Assembly: GCA_039619475.1 (NCBI GenBank)
Contig: CM077116.1
Coordinates: 33,863,183 to 33,927,182, forward strand
Source: Icerya purchasi
Taxonomy: Eukaryota; Arthropoda; Insecta; Hemiptera; Monophlebidae
Length of the DNA: 64,000 nucleotides
Reading direction: 5' to 3'
Shown here: piece by piece, positions 32,240 through 44,929 of the stretch
Position numbering within the stretch: position 1 is the first letter of the stretch
Layout: the number at the start of each line of letters is the position of its first letter
Program-made: the position numbers and the translations under genes
The notes under the pieces: generated by a model
Told to the model about the DNA's origin: nothing
Databases searched by the model: none
What the model saw: only the letters and a program-made list of their open reading frames with translations

Positions 32240-33140
32240 TTCAATACGTGGTTAAAATAGAATTTTTAAACTCTTCGAACTCTCTTATTCTTAAAAATTT
32301 TACGACCTTTTTCTGTTCTCTGCTAAATTATTCGAAAACATTCAAACTTTTTTCCTTTTCAATTTGTATGTCGAATCCACTGCTATCCTACGTGCGGTCC
32401 TCTCATAAGGTCTTCATGATACTGGAGTCTTACGATGTCCTACAGGTAATCTCATCTCCTCCTCCTTCTCCCTCTGCTGAGTATGCACTTTTTCTCATAC
32501 GCTCACTCGTCTAAAATGTCTTCCGTTCTCATTCTACCCAAGTTATGGATTGCTGGACATTCCGGAATCGAAGGTAATAATTCAACTGATATTCTAGTTC
32601 ATTTGTCTTCTTTTACCGGTAGATTTCTCAGTGTTATTTCCTTCTACAATTTTACTCTCTTCTCTACAGCTGTTAACTTTAAATTATGGTCAACCTTTTA
32701 TTCCTCTTCATTCTAAAGTCCTGATGCCTTTTATTTTTCCATCTAACCTAATATGTACCGTTCTATTCCTGTTTCTTCAATTTCCCTCCTTGCAGCGTTT
32801 TCTGCAATCTGTCGTCTACGCTTAGGACACAGTTTGCTTCCTGCATCTCTTTTTCGTTCGTCTCTTGTTTCCTCAATACATTGACCTCTCCGCCCTTCCA
32901 ATCGAAATTTAACAGGTGACGCTGATCACATTCTATTTCGGTGCTACTGTAACACTTCTAAGCGATCCCTTTTCTCTCTTCGTTCTTATTAATCGGTCTT
33001 TCCATCCCTTTCTCTTTACCGTTTCCTTCAGTTATTATGGCTTCTGAGTCTTTTCTCTATGTAGGCATCTGATACCACCCATTTTCCGTTTCCTGACTCT
33101 TGGGTCATTGTTCCTTCAGATGAGTCTGAAAAAAAAAAAA
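32240..33140 (+). pseudogene. RNase H and C-terminal part of a LINE ORF2 (copy 2)
   Basis: The RNase H domain is readable across two frames. SSHKVFMILESYDVLQVIS corresponds to the catalytic-Asp block with the S-D-S changed. After a frameshift near 32510, LWIAGHSGIEGNNSTDIL is the W-x-x-G-H-x-G-x-x-G-N block with the catalytic His. Then CRLRLGHSLLPASLF and a decayed finger (DADHILFRC-like) follow to about 32960, a 3' UTR, and a poly(A) at 33129-33140. Upstream, 32050-32240 may also belong to it. This is the longest of five copies of this family in the window. Confidence 0.75.
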
Positions 33141-33454
33141 AAGGAAAAAGATAGTCAACTGTTTTTGCATACATATTTTTTTCTTCTCTCTTTTACTGCA
33201 GGTGCCTGTACTTTTTTTTTTTTTGTTTACTACAAAAAGTTTGTATCGGATTTAGTAGAGACACTCGTCGCCTGGAAATATGCCCAAATTCTCTTTTAAT
33301 AGAAAAGCAAATAAATAATGTAAGCCGACCTGAAATTTTTTGTTTTTCCTTTAACCGTTATCGGTCGAAGCAATATAACGTCTTTTCAGAATAAGGAAGA
33401 GGGCAAGTGAAAATTTAAAACTGGTCATTATACTTCCTTCTATGGGTCGTTCTA

Positions 33455-33804
33455 AAATCTCTGCGCGATATACCGTTTGCGCGTTTGGACACAGTTTGCT
33501 CCCTTCGTAGCTCTTTCAGTGCTCTCTCGTGCCTTCTCCATATTGTCCTGTATATCCCTCTAACAGTCCCTTTGTATGTGACCCTGTTCACATAATGTTT
33601 GAATGCTCTTCACTTTCAATGAAACAATCTTCTTTCTACTCCTTATTATCACTCCCTAAAGCGCCTCATTTGTTCTTTCTTCTCATCTGTTCATACAAGC
33701 GCTTAATACATTTTCGTTAAAACTGATTCTTTTTCTTCTGTTTTCTTCAGTTCTTGGGCCAACGTCCATGTTGTCGAATCCAATTAAAAAAAAAAAAAAA
33801 AAAA
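33455..33804 (+). pseudogene. 5'-truncated RNase-H LINE, C-terminus and 3' end (copy 3)
   Basis: Starts within the C-terminal helix (RLxLDTVCSLRSSF, from GFRLGHSLLP-like sequence), then a decayed finger (CDPVHIMFECSSLS). The 3' UTR ends TTCTTGGGCCAACGTCCATG ... CCAATT and a 19-bp poly(A) at 33786-33804. Stops and frame changes are present. Confidence 0.75.
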
Positions 33805-34514
33805 GCATCGAGATTTAAAACACCCTTCGGTGTTTCTAAGTTTATCATTTATTACGATTATTTACAGTTATTAGAGCATTCAAGTGGCTGGTCGCTTATG
33901 AGTTTTTGGGATGCAGTGGAAAAAATGGAGATGTCGGATTTATAGAACCCGGGGGAAGGGGGGGGGGAGCTGTACGAAAAGCGATGGCGAGATAGTTTAG
34001 TAACTGTGGATCGACGTAAATGAGGGAAGTATTAGAACCAATGACGAGAAACCGGAATGGGATTAAGCAAGAAATAGAAAATACTGGAATTAGAGAAAGG
34101 CATAATATTATATAAATGGAGTGATATAACTTGAGGTGGTAGGATTTAGTTGGAAAAGAATAATATTGTGTGAATTTAAAAATAGAAATTCGCGTGTATG
34201 AATTTTATAAAGTAATTTATTAATTTCAAATGTTTCATCTACAGATACCAAATTTAATCGTACGGGTTAACGAATTACTAAACTTTAATGAGCTTTAATG
34301 ATGAAACCATTTAAATGAACCGGATCAGCTGAACAAGAAATCGAAATGATTCATCTGCTAACTTCCATATACCAAATAAATATGATTGTGTCTATACGTT
34401 TATTTTAAGAAAAATCCATTATAATTAACTTTTTACTTTTTGAAATATCTCTTTCATATTTCAGGACCGTGTGAGTACTGTTTACAATCATCTGTGCACG
34501 AGATACGGTGTATT

Positions 34515-34585
<71 letters not shown>

Positions 34586-35640
34586 TAGATAGATAGATAG
34601 ATATATTATCTTAATTCTGCGCACTTTATACTTACACGCGTAATGTATTAAGAAAATTGTGACTGAATAGGTGATAAGATGGCAGAATTAATTTCCAGGC
34701 ATCGATCGCTCATTTAGTTTAACTGACACGGGTTTTGTTTTTGATAAATAAGAAATGTTCATCTTTTAGCAGGGCTCTATTTCAATATTTGTAGTACGTC
34801 TGAAATATTTCGTACTTAAAATGTTGAATGTTTTGTAAATCTTACAAAATTTTCTACGAAAACATATGCTGCTTAAACTTTCCCAAATTTTCGTTATTGT
34901 TTTTTAATTTATAATTTATGAAAAATGAGCGGGAAAAATAAAAATAAAAAAATCGCCGAAAGCGCTTTAAGCAATTAAAACTAACAACAATAAAAAAGGA
35001 CCGATGTTATTTTTCTTCGAAAGTTACGTGAAATTTTTTTATGTAATTAATCAAGTTCTTAAGGCTGACCCACTTTTTTAAATTATTCGCTCCGGCGATT
35101 TTGCTTCTTTAATAACAACTCCGGAACTTTTGAAGCACCCGTTGATGTTCGAACCGGGTTGTTTAATAAATAACTATAAAATTTCTCCGAACTGAGAATT
35201 GTAATAATAACTGAAGTAATAAAAATAACGAATAACGAAATCTCCACAATTTTTGCAAACGCCGGTGTCTTTTGTCGTTGCATTTTGTTTCTCTTAGTAG
35301 GGTTACATATCGGTAACCTTTGTCCAAACTGTTTCAGAGACATATTTCACTTCTCTGACTCCCTTAATTCGAATTGTTTTCTCTCACCGTTGGTTTTAAT
35401 TATACCTGGAAGGGTCTCATACCAATCCCATCATAATAACTGGTTTTAATTTCACGTTTCCCACTTATTTGCGGCCTCTTTATCTTTACTCTTCCTAACC
35501 CGAAAACGCCGGTAAGCGAGAGTGAGTATACCTTTTTTCCTCCATCACTCTCGTCATTTAACATTACTACTAAAAGTTTAGTTAAACGCAAATTAAATCA
35601 GACGAATAATATAAAAAGCAGTAATAAAATCAAAAATAAA
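33805..35640. other. no identifiable gene
   Basis: AT-rich DNA with a G run at 33955-33968 and the TA/GATA microsatellite listed separately. Frames on the - strand at 35083-35343 and 35400-35591 show no known motif and I treat them as chance. Confidence 0.5.
34520..34605. repeat. (TA)n(GATA)n compound microsatellite
   Basis: About 62 bp of TA followed by five GATA units. The same compound type occurs at 39256-39320. Confidence 0.95.
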
Positions 35641-35935
35641 ACACAAAGTTCATATAGCTACTCTGAATGTAAGGTCACTGAAAAAGCCTAGAAAGTCTGA
35701 CTGAATTAGAAGAGGCATTTCAGAAATCTAATATTAAAATTTTGGGATTATCTGAAGTAAGAAGACCTGAAGAGAAAATTATACGCACACAAAGGGGGAA
35801 CCTACCTATTTTTATTATATAAGTAACAACTCGGGACAAAAAGGAGTCGTTTTTATTATTAAAAATGAATTAGCTACCGTGTAGAATTGTTTTTGTAAGT
35901 AAAAAAGAATAAATCTCAAAACGTACCGTTAATTT
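35641..35935 (+). pseudogene. LINE endonuclease, N-terminal half (layer-A-like family)
   Basis: Across several frames it reads HIATLNVRSLKKPRKSD, LGLSEVRRP-like sequence (the catalytic Glu region, frame-disrupted), YYISNNSGQKGVVFIIKNEL and ...SQNVPLIF. These are the first endonuclease blocks of an RTE/L1-like LINE. The continuation (IQVYAPTTA...) lies at 37958, across a 2-kb Helitron fragment. It may be the same family as the relic at 2-305. Confidence 0.75.
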
Positions 35936-37957
35936 TTAAATTTTATTTTTATTTTGTATTATCTATCATCATTTACAACATTCGAATTAACAGAATTGCA
36001 AGTTATAGAAAATAATAGACGATGGCTACTGTAGTATGCTCTATATATTCACGTGTTTCGAGATGATCGATGTGACGAGAGAATACATCATCAATTATTT
36101 TTCTGTTTCGTGAGGTAGATATGGCCAGATCGTTGTTTAGTTGTAAACCTAACTAAATGCGCATAAATCCAATAAATTCCGGTCCGTGCGGTCCTTTTAA
36201 ATCCAAATTAAAGTCTCCACTAACGAGCATCGCTATATCGTGATAATTATGTTTTTCAGGTACCTTTAATTTAGGACTGTACGCCATAAGATTTAAGACG
36301 ATGAATTATTGAATTTTCTCAAACGATGTATTCGATGAGATATAAACTGATGCGAGTATAGTTCTTTTAGCATTGATTGTTGTCTTGACCGAGCAAAAGT
36401 CGCCAACACCGTCATGACATGTCGCGAGCTGATCCACGCTCATATTATTTTGATCAAACTTCCGCAAATCGTTTTTGATATTGTTACACTGCAATTTATT
36501 CGGAAACAGTTATGTTTTCGCAAATGGCGACACCACCAGAACGAATCGCATTCCTTTTAAATTGAGTGCGAAATCCACCATTTCAATAGAACAATCGTTT
36601 TCAATCCACGTTTCAGACAAGGCGAGAAATTTACATCGCGGATTAATCGCTGGTTAAATCGAGCAAGTGTGCGTTTAGCGATTGAGTGTTGAATGTACAC
36701 AACGAGAGCGACGTGGAATCTGTCTACGTAGAACGATTCAGAAAATTCCGGCACTGATCGTCTACCGTTTGTAAATGATGCCGTTCGAGACGAGTAAACT
36801 CGTTCCTTTAAGGATCTCGATTCAACTCTCCGCGATGGTGATAAAATGTGTAATCACACCATCGTGATTCGTTAAGAATAGTCCAGCAAAGAGACGCGAG
36901 AAAGGGCTACATAAACGAGCTGCTGTCCAGGACACTTACTGTACTTGTAAATGATCAATTGTAGCGCCTTGTGATTTGTGTTTAGTAATTGCACAGGCTT
37001 CAACAAGGGGGACTTTTACAAGCAACGATTTTACTGTTTGTTTGCACGATGCAAGTACGTTGAGTTATCGGTATCCACGAATGATCGATGTTCGGATTTG
37101 CAAGTATGTGTCCCTGGGCTTTTGAGCGCAGTAAACGGCCGATTTTTGAATGGTCGAAAGACAGCCAGAATCGTTTTATGGCACTTGTTTCGATGTTGCG
37201 TTCGATGTAGCGTAAAGTGCCGATTGCGCCATTGGCGAGACCAACTAGCACGTCAATATTCGCTCTGATCATATACGGTTTACCAATTTGAAGGCGACCG
37301 ATCTTGCGTTTATGTGATTCCTGCGGCGAATCGGCAATTGATTTTGGTTCTACATTGCAAACTTTTTGTTTTTTATTCATTTGCCGTTGTCGCCACTCAC
37401 GGCTTCGTTCGGCACCACTCTTCGAAGCTGATTTATTCAAATCGATGAATCGAAAGAAACGCTTCAAATTTCTCATTTTCGGTAGTATTGGAACCGAAAG
37501 ATGTTAAACGTTCATGAACTGAAGGAATTCATGGCTGTTCTGAAATTCCTCGTCCGTCTTGCGTTCACGTGATTCCTGCGTCGAATCGGCCATTGATTTT
37601 GGTTTTCTATTATTATCTTTTATTTTTTACGAGTCACGAAGTTGAATATAATTTACATATAAATTAAATCGAGTGAACAGGCAATTACGTGAAAATTACG
37701 TATCGAATTACCTAGCAAAAATTAAATCGCCACATACCATTCCAAGTGCTGGGTTTTTAATTCTAAATTTCGAGAATTGTCGCGCAAAACCTTCAGACAG
37801 CAAGAAAAAAGTTTTACGAAATTATCTGCGGAATGTTAAAATGTTTTACGAAATTAGAAAGAGAACGTTGCGTTTCGTTGCGTTTTGCGTTGCGTTACAC
37901 GATTTTAGGTTGACCCCCAGCCTAAAGACATATATATGTCAAAATCAATAAAGTTAT
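35936..37957 (-). mobile_element. Helentron-type Helitron, internally deleted, inserted in the LINE endonuclease
   Basis: The flanking LINE endonuclease frames rejoin across this interval. The inside is - strand sequence with Helitron helicase C-terminal motifs followed by an endonuclease domain, the arrangement called Helentron. Termini are approximate: Helitrons make no target duplication, and I see no clear CTRR end. A segment PKSIADSPQES is repeated at about 37300 and, as PKSMADSTQES, at about 37585, so part of it is tandemly duplicated. Confidence 0.65.
36060..37476 (-). pseudogene. Helitron helicase C-terminus plus endonuclease remnants
   Basis: The - strand reads SGAERSREWRQRQ, then directly LQIGKPYMIRANIDVLVGLANGA and IKRFWLSFDHSKIGRLLRS. 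In shifted frames come VPLVEACAITKHKSQGATID (helicase motif V) and QLVYVALSRVSLL (motif VI) of the PIF1-like helicase. Further on are LALSETWIENDC (endonuclease catalytic Glu), VGDFCSVKTTI, ASVYISSNTSFEKI and SGDFNLDLKGPHGPEF (Asp/Asn), ending SRNRKIIDDVFSRHI. The Rep domain and helicase motifs I-IV are missing. Several stops and frameshifts are present. Confidence 0.8.
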
Positions 37958-38510
37958 ACTAATATGTATTCAAGTTTATGCTCCGACTACAGCTGCCGAG
38001 AGTTGGGAAGTAGAAAATTTCTACGAAAATTTAGGAAACATTTTAAATTCAATTAAAATAAAAAACAACAACTTACTAATTATGGGGGATTGGAATAGCC
38101 AGATAGGGCAAAGAGAGAAAAGTGAAAAACAAACAATGGATTTGTACGGTTATGGGAAATGCAATGAAAGGGATTGGGTGCTCATACGATTCTGTCAAGA
38201 ATTCAATTTAATAAATAGTCTGTTTAAAAATATAATAGGAAATAGATGGTCATAGATATCTCCAAACGATCAGTATAAATTACTAATAGACTATATACGA
38301 GTACGTAGCAAGAATCAGTCTATTAAAAATTTCTCAATAAAAGGTTTGAATAAGTTTAGTTTCTATACAGATCATAGACTGCTAATTATAACAATTGCAA
38401 TTAATAAAGAAAAATGCTACAAGAGAGTCATAAAAAATTCACATACGAGACTAGACTACGAAAAGTACGAAAACATAATTAGTGAAGAATTAGGGAAGAT
38501 AATCTTAACT
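37958..38510 (+). pseudogene. LINE endonuclease, C-terminal half
   Basis: Continues the gene at 35641-35935: CIQVYAPTTAAESWEVENF, LLIMGDWNSQIGQ (catalytic Asp/Asn), CNERDWVLIRFCQEFNLIN, WSxISPNDQYKLLIDYI and FYTDHRLLII (D-H block). One stop interrupts it after GNRWS. The frame fades after EELGKI near 38505, where unrelated repeat-like sequence begins. Confidence 0.85.
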
Positions 38511-38514
38511 ATCT

Positions 38515-38700
38515 GCTCAATGGCTGTACCGAACTCTGCTCTCCATCCACTGCCAATACTGGTAGTGCGGTTTTCACTACCAAGGATCATTCTTTGTCTA
38601 ACTCCTCATCTGGGACCTGTCCGGTTTGAGAGACCTACTGCTGGCATAGCTCTCAGATTCCTTGCAGTATGCAAACCCGTACTCTAAAGCGATGATCCCA
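38515..38700. other. GC-richer block of unknown origin
   Basis: From ATCTGCTCAATGGCTGTACC to GATCCCACGAAGTGGCG the base composition is higher in G+C than the surroundings, and the edges are abrupt. It is probably a fragment of an interspersed repeat that I cannot name. Confidence 0.3.
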
Positions 38701-38880
38701 CGAAGTGGCGAAAAAAAAGAAAAACCCATGGCTAAGCTAAATGGCAGCCGGAAACTAAAATTATGCGCTGAAACCTTCTGCAGGAATTATTCTATCCATT
38801 GAAGAAAACCAGAACGAAATATCGGTTCATTACTTCCTTAAGATTATCGCATATGGACAGACAGAAGTCCGTTTTTCGGC

Positions 38881-39252
38881 TATATATATATATATATATA
38901 TATATTTAACTCGGCCATTTTGACTTCGCAAGGGGCTGTGCCCCTTGATCCCTCTTGCTTTCATTTCTGTCTCTTTCTCTTCTATACTTTGTATAAAATT
39001 AGCAAAATTTACAACGTAATTCTTACTGGCATCAACACAAAAAAAATAACATAATCACAAAAATCCTATCCTAACATTTAACTTTCATCATATAAAATTA
39101 AGACATTTTTTCGTTACATATTTCGTTACATATTTCGTTACATAAAATTGTGACATTTTTTAAATAACAATAACAAAAATCCTACAAAATATAACAAACG
39201 TTACATAAAATTGTGACATTTTTTCTAATGGGGGCCTCTGAATTACGTTGTA

Positions 39253-39321
<69 letters not shown>
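38881..39321 (+). repeat. dispersed ~440-bp repeat bounded by microsatellites (copy 1)
   Basis: Flanked by (TA)n at 38881-38905 and (TA)n(GATA)n at 39256-39320. The internal part runs CTCGGCCATTTTGACTTCGC, AAGGGGCTGTGCCCC, TTACTGGCATCAACAC, then ATTACGTTGTAATTAATATA. The reverse-complement copy is at 54821-55165, which identifies it as one mobile unit including its microsatellite. Non-coding. Microsatellite-bearing short elements of this sort are known among non-autonomous Helitrons, but the class is not established here. Confidence 0.65.
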
Positions 39322-39884
39322 CATGTATTCGTCGAAACATTCGTTTTCGCTATCATATTAACATTAAACATTTTATTAGTTTGTATTTATTTGCTTATTT
39401 ATTAATATTTCGTCGTTTTGTTTTAATTTATTTTTGTCTTATATGTACAGATTGTTATATTCCGTATCGGTTTAGCGACTTTATTTTATTTTTCACCCTT
39501 TTTCTTCGTCTGTGTATTTCATCTCTAACGCGCAATTCTTTGAGACCAAGAATACTCAGCTATCAAAAGATGTATCTGAAAGTCGTTAGTAGTAAACCGT
39601 AAACCATCAGAATCAATTTAGCTGCAATTTAAAACCGGCCAAAATAAATTCCGTTAAAACTACGAGCATACTGCCGATCGATTCTGTCCGGATTAATGAA
39701 TTTCGCCTTATACGTTCCTACAGGAAATACTCCTTCCGTACCAAATTCAGACGCTAAGGTTTAATACGAGGTTTTAAAGTTTTCATCAACACTCATCGAT
39801 GCGGAAACCAAAAGAAGACCAAAAAAAAAAACAAACAAAAAAAAAAGTTAGTGTTTTAATATTAGTGCACCGTAATTTTAATCC

Positions 39885-40490
39885 GCCAACAGTTGCCCTC
39901 TGTCATTTTGTAACGTCAACTACCACGTGGGTTCTCTCAGTATCCCAGGCCAATTTGCCGATTTTACTCACTGTAAAATACTTTAAAAAACGTATCGCAT
40001 TTAATCTTAAATATATTCAATTTCATATGCAAATTTAAAAAAAAAAAAAAAAAGAAACTGTTTAAAATTGTATAGTTGAAAGTTATAAAAATTTGTATTA
40101 ATTTATTCAGCTTGATCTTAATTGGTTAATCAATTCTCAAAACAATTTTCACAAATATTCTTCAAGTGGTTTATACATATTACTTTGTAGCATTTTTCAC
40201 AATAATTAGTAGTTTTTTTATCATCTTTAAAATAAAAAAAGGCCAAAAAAGTTCTACGATATTTTGTAACGCTAACTACCACCTGGGGTCTCCTGGTACC
40301 CCGGTGAGTAAAAGCGTGAAAATTCAGGTACTTCGAAGCAGTCAAAAACGTGAAACTGTAATAATTTTATAGTAAAATATATTTTTGAAAGCTATTGTGA
40401 CGGCGTAGCTAACCAATTTTAAAAGATATTTAAAAAAGTAAAACGCCCGGGGTACCAGGAGACCATAAATGGCAGTTGGCGGGTTGAAGA
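39885..40490. repeat. repeat cluster with short direct and inverted copies
   Basis: ATTTTGTAACG(T/C)(C/T)AACTACCAC recurs at about 39907 and 40259, each followed by a GG(T/G)(T/G)CTC...CC block. The block GGTCTCCTGGTACCCCGG (about 40287) returns inverted at 40447-40465. The DNA between contains the piggyBac-like coding remnant. Confidence 0.5.
40130..40345 (-). pseudogene. possible piggyBac transposase C-terminal cysteine-rich domain
   Basis: A 71-codon frame ends in KKTTNYCEKCYKVICINHLK and NICENCFEN: C-x2-C-x5-C-x3-H-x4-C-x2-C, the cross-brace finger that closes piggyBac-family transposases. The catalytic core (DDD) is absent. The first 30 residues overlap the repeat block described for 39885-40490 and may not be original coding sequence. 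It could be another Cys-rich family. Confidence 0.45.
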
Positions 40491-40499
40491 AATTTCGAA

Positions 40500-42555
40500 T
40501 TTAATGTAGAATCGTTTAATTGTCTGCTTGTTAAAGTATCAAAATACGCTAAGAGGTATCAAATACGAGTATCACAAAGAAATTTAAATGTACAAAACAA
40601 TTGCACTAGTTTTAGAAAATCAGCTGAAATTTTTTAAAACAATACAAACCATGTGATCAGAAGCGATTTAGAATTTGTTCTGATCACGCAGTTTTATCAA
40701 TTTTAGCTGATCATCTCTATGCCCGAAAACGTTTTTTTCTAAGCAGCATAATCATATTTATACATTTAAATCTGTTTGTTATGTACTCGGCGGGGATTTG
40801 TTACGATTTAATACAATTTCGAGGTTGTTTTTCACACACACTTTTCCGCAAACGATTTAGTCGACGACAAATAGACGATGTTATCGAGAAAATCGATTAT
40901 TAGACGAACTCTCGTGAAATCGACAAACAAAGCAGAACGAAGAACGCGACTGGCAATTGCGGAATCAAAACAGCGGCCTGGCCAATTCCGGGAAATCGGA
41001 ACGCGTGCTTAACGTAATTTATTGAGGGACATGAAAGAGACGGAAGGAGGAGTAGTGGCGTTGTTAATAGGAACTAATTTCGTTAAGCGGGTGTCTTGCG
41101 AACGAGATTAAATTATCGCGCCGGCAAACGCGGCCAGCTCTGCTCCGTACAGATTCTACAAAGTCTCCTCAGAGCGAGTTTTGAATTTTTCGTTTAAAAT
41201 TTCCGACTCCAGTTTCGCTTTTAAAAGTTACACGACGACGCTTTAATGAATTTACTAAGAGAGCGAAGCAATTTAAATATAAAATATTCTCGGAGGTTAG
41301 ATTTTTTGCGGGTTTTGAGAGAGCGGGGTTAAAACAAGAGGGCTTTTGGCAGTCGCGCGAAAGTTTATTTAAAAAGTCTGTCCGACAGAAATATTTTTGT
41401 ATGGCCCATGTAAAAGGCCAGCGACGAAGCAATCGTTTTGATCGCTTCGACAGGCGCGCGCTGTTTAAATTTGTGAGAAACACTTGCAGGGTTCCTTTGA
41501 GGTTGTGCGCGATGCATGTTTTCCACCTCCTTTCGACTGTCGTATAATTAGAAACGGAATTTCGCTTTACCGTACTCTGTTCGAAGAGAAAGCGATAAAA
41601 AATTCATCTTTCACTCGGCCACGCATTGTTGCGTACGCCTCTCTCTACCCTGCGCCATTTCGTTGTTTCTCTTTTGCATCTTCAATTGCAAGTCCGGCCT
41701 CACTTTTACCACTATCCATTGGCGATTTTTAATCTTGTTTCGCCCTTAATACCTTTCGTCGAACTATCCGCACAGAAAATGCTACGAGGAACACTGCTTC
41801 GTTCGTTCCCGACGCCCGCGTTTAATTAATTCATTACGGAACACTTCGCAGATTACCGATGGGAAAACTTTTATTACTCAGTCAAGCAGACTATTACGGT
41901 AATAGCGGTAACGTCGTCTTAAAGGGGGGGGGGAGCGGTTCGTTCATTTTATCCGGTAATTAAATCGGCGACAGCAGAAATCATTTGAATTTCAAATTGG
42001 CCTAACGAGCTGTTAGCGTTTCGTCGCGCGCCAGATAAATGTCGAATCTGTGTGTGTTCGATTATCTGAAACACGTTCCCTTGTTTGATTTTTTCCTTTT
42101 TCCTTTTTTTTTCCCCATCCCGTTTGCCTTCCAAATATACAAAAACTGGCCTCAATTTTAGCGAGCCTCTTGAATACAGAAAAGCAATTTTAAGCAGAAA
42201 CGTTTGTCACCCGGAAGAGGGAAAGGTATATTTCCGTAGAGATAATTGGGAAGAAAGCTATCCTGGCTTGCTCGCGTCTTCCTGTAATCCCCTTAAACAA
42301 CGGAATAACGTACACTAAGACGAAGCCGACCAGGATTTTTGAAAATTATCCAACTACATCAAAAAGTCAACTCTGTGTATGTGGTTATGTAACGCGCTTC
42401 TTATATACATATATATAATCATACTATATAATACAGCCCGCTTTTATCAATTAAACATTTAAATAATACGAAAATTAAAAAACAAAATACACCGCCAATA
42501 CTTTTTCGGGGAGAACATCCCATTTTTGGGATTAGACAGAAGATGAAACAGAGTG
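40500..42555. other. no identifiable gene
   Basis: Somewhat richer in G+C and CpG between 40850 and 42000 than the neighbourhood, with a G run at 41926-41937. Open frames on both strands (41169-41483 -, 41484-41732 +) carry no motif I know. A host exon cannot be excluded, but nothing supports one. Confidence 0.4.
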
Positions 42556-42562
42556 GCCACCG

Positions 42563-42697
42563 AATAAGCCGGTAATTTTGCAAACTGAGAACAAGCCGGG
42601 AATTTTGCAAACTGAGAACAAGCCGGGAATTTTGCAAACCCGGAACAAGCGGAGAATTTTGAAAAGCGGGAATAAGCCGGGAATTTTGCAAACCAGG
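42563..42697. repeat. 27-bp minisatellite, five units
   Basis: Five units of AACAAGCCGGGAATTTTGCA + AACTGAG with a few substitutions. As 27 is a multiple of three and the unit has no stop in several frames, the overlapping frames here are artefacts. Confidence 0.9.
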
Positions 42698-42699
42698 AA

Positions 42700-44640
42700 A
42701 AAAGTAACAATACCAAAAAACGGCGATATTTCTAATAAGAAAAAATCATTTGAAACGTTAAAAGGAGAATGCATTTTTTACTGTACTTCACACTGAAAAA
42801 TAAATTACGAAATTCAGTTTTATTCATATAAAATACGCCGCACGGTGGTGAAATATTATACCAATAGTAACAAAAAAAATCCCATTCTCCATTTTGTGCA
42901 ATTCTAGTACTCAGGAAATCGAGGGAGAGAATTTTTGGACCAGGATGACCGGGAATTAAAAAATTATATTTGAGTGGCCACTATATGAAAGGAAACACAC
43001 GTATTAGTGAAGACAAAAACAAACATAGAATTACTATCCATATATCTTGGTTTACGTTTTCCTCTTATTTTTCTTTTTAGCATCAGCCGTTTTATCCATT
43101 CGTCCTGTCCCGATTGATGCCTTTCGGTCTAGAATATCTTCTATGGAAGTCAATGGCAAACGTACCATCATATCCGCGCTAATTGACGTGTAGTAGGCAG
43201 CCAAAAATAGGACTGCACTTGTATCGCGATAAATCAAACAGTGGCAACATCAGTTTCATCAAGTGTAGTTCTATGTACTAGAGCATTGCATATAGCGCAA
43301 CAGCTGACTAGTACACCACCTATACTAGGCAGCTAGAATGTATAAAAACATTCGTAATTAGTAGCCTACACTTGGCAACTGACTGTGCCACTACAAAGAA
43401 TAAGTTCATGTTATTGTTAATAGTACAGTTTTTCCTCGCATCGTTTTCACATTATCCTCTTCATCCGAGTGATGAAATTTCCCGTTACCTCGACCATCTC
43501 AACTGAACGTTCTATTTATTATATTCTCTTACGCGAATATTTAGGCTTCGTACACTAGCTCGTTTATCATTTCCTTCTTTTTAAATTTCTTCATTTGACT
43601 GATCGAACTGCTAGTTGACTCTTTCCCCCTCCGTCGTATTGTTTTTGAGTAAACAGATTTTCAGTTAACGTGACCAAAAACAAAAGAAAATAACTCGGTT
43701 TTTTTAATTATATTCTTTTTTGCGCTCATAATTCTTTTCATAAATCCCGTAAAATCTTGTCCTCGAGATATTTTCGTTAAAACGCTGTTTACCCTTCGAT
43801 TTTTACGTTTTTCTTCGAGGCAGTGAAAATTTTTTATCGCACTGAGATTTCGAAATTACATTTTTCCCTTTTTGATTTTCTTTCGGCTCTATTTCTTCAT
43901 TGTTCAAAATTTCTTTTAACAAATGAGACCAAAAGGGAATAATAAAATATCCGCATATAATTTTAGGAAATATCCTAGTATGTTTTGTTTCATTCGCTCC
44001 TATTTATTTATTCAAATGCATACCGCGCACACACGTAGTTAGCGGTGAAATATTAAAATTTTATTTCGGACTGCGTTGCAATGGACGGGGCACTCAGTTT
44101 TGCCTTAATCACGCACAGGTTTTTTTACTGGACATATGTTTATCCAATCTCGGCTATCCTTAAACCTCTTGCATTGCTGTGTCGACCCTACTTGCAGTAT
44201 ATAAAGTTTTTCAGTAGGTCTATTCTACTTTTTTTTCCTACTATTATTGACGTTACAGTTTTTAATCTCCCTTTTTTAGACTTAGAATATCTATACTCGG
44301 TAATTTATTAACTTACCGTTCCCGGCTTTGGAAAGATAAACGGTTCGTATCGGAAGCAAAGTGTTTTACCACCGCGCAATAGACGATAAGCAATAAGTTA
44401 GAGAATTTGCATCGGTGTAGAAAAGCTGCTCTTCCGAAGAAACTTTTCTTATCTCAACTAAGTTCACCGCATATGCTATAAATTTAATAACTCGAAAATT
44501 CAGGACTATACATGTCACATATCGCCGCGAACGTGATATATGTATAATCTAAATGAATGAATTAATTTTTGCGCAATAAATAGAAATTTCTTAAAAATAA
44601 ACCAACTTAAACATCAAAAATTTACTTTAATAAATTAAAA
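42700..44640. other. no identifiable gene
   Basis: AT-rich single-copy-looking DNA with short low-complexity stretches. GAGTGGCCAC, found just before the minisatellite (42551), recurs at 42974, so the minisatellite may be internal to a larger repeat. Confidence 0.4.
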
Positions 44641-44752
44641 TAAATACCTCAATTTTAAAAAAAAAAAACGTTTTTGAGTATAATCCATCATCAGCCAACA
44701 ACACAGAGTACAATCAAATAAGACAAAAACACACTGCAGAGAAATCATGAGA

Positions 44753-44929
<177 letters not shown>

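Noticed and set aside
41169..42318. Longer frames in the GC-richer stretch as possible host exons
   Set aside because: No motif, no splice-site pattern and frames on both strands; a transcript would be needed.
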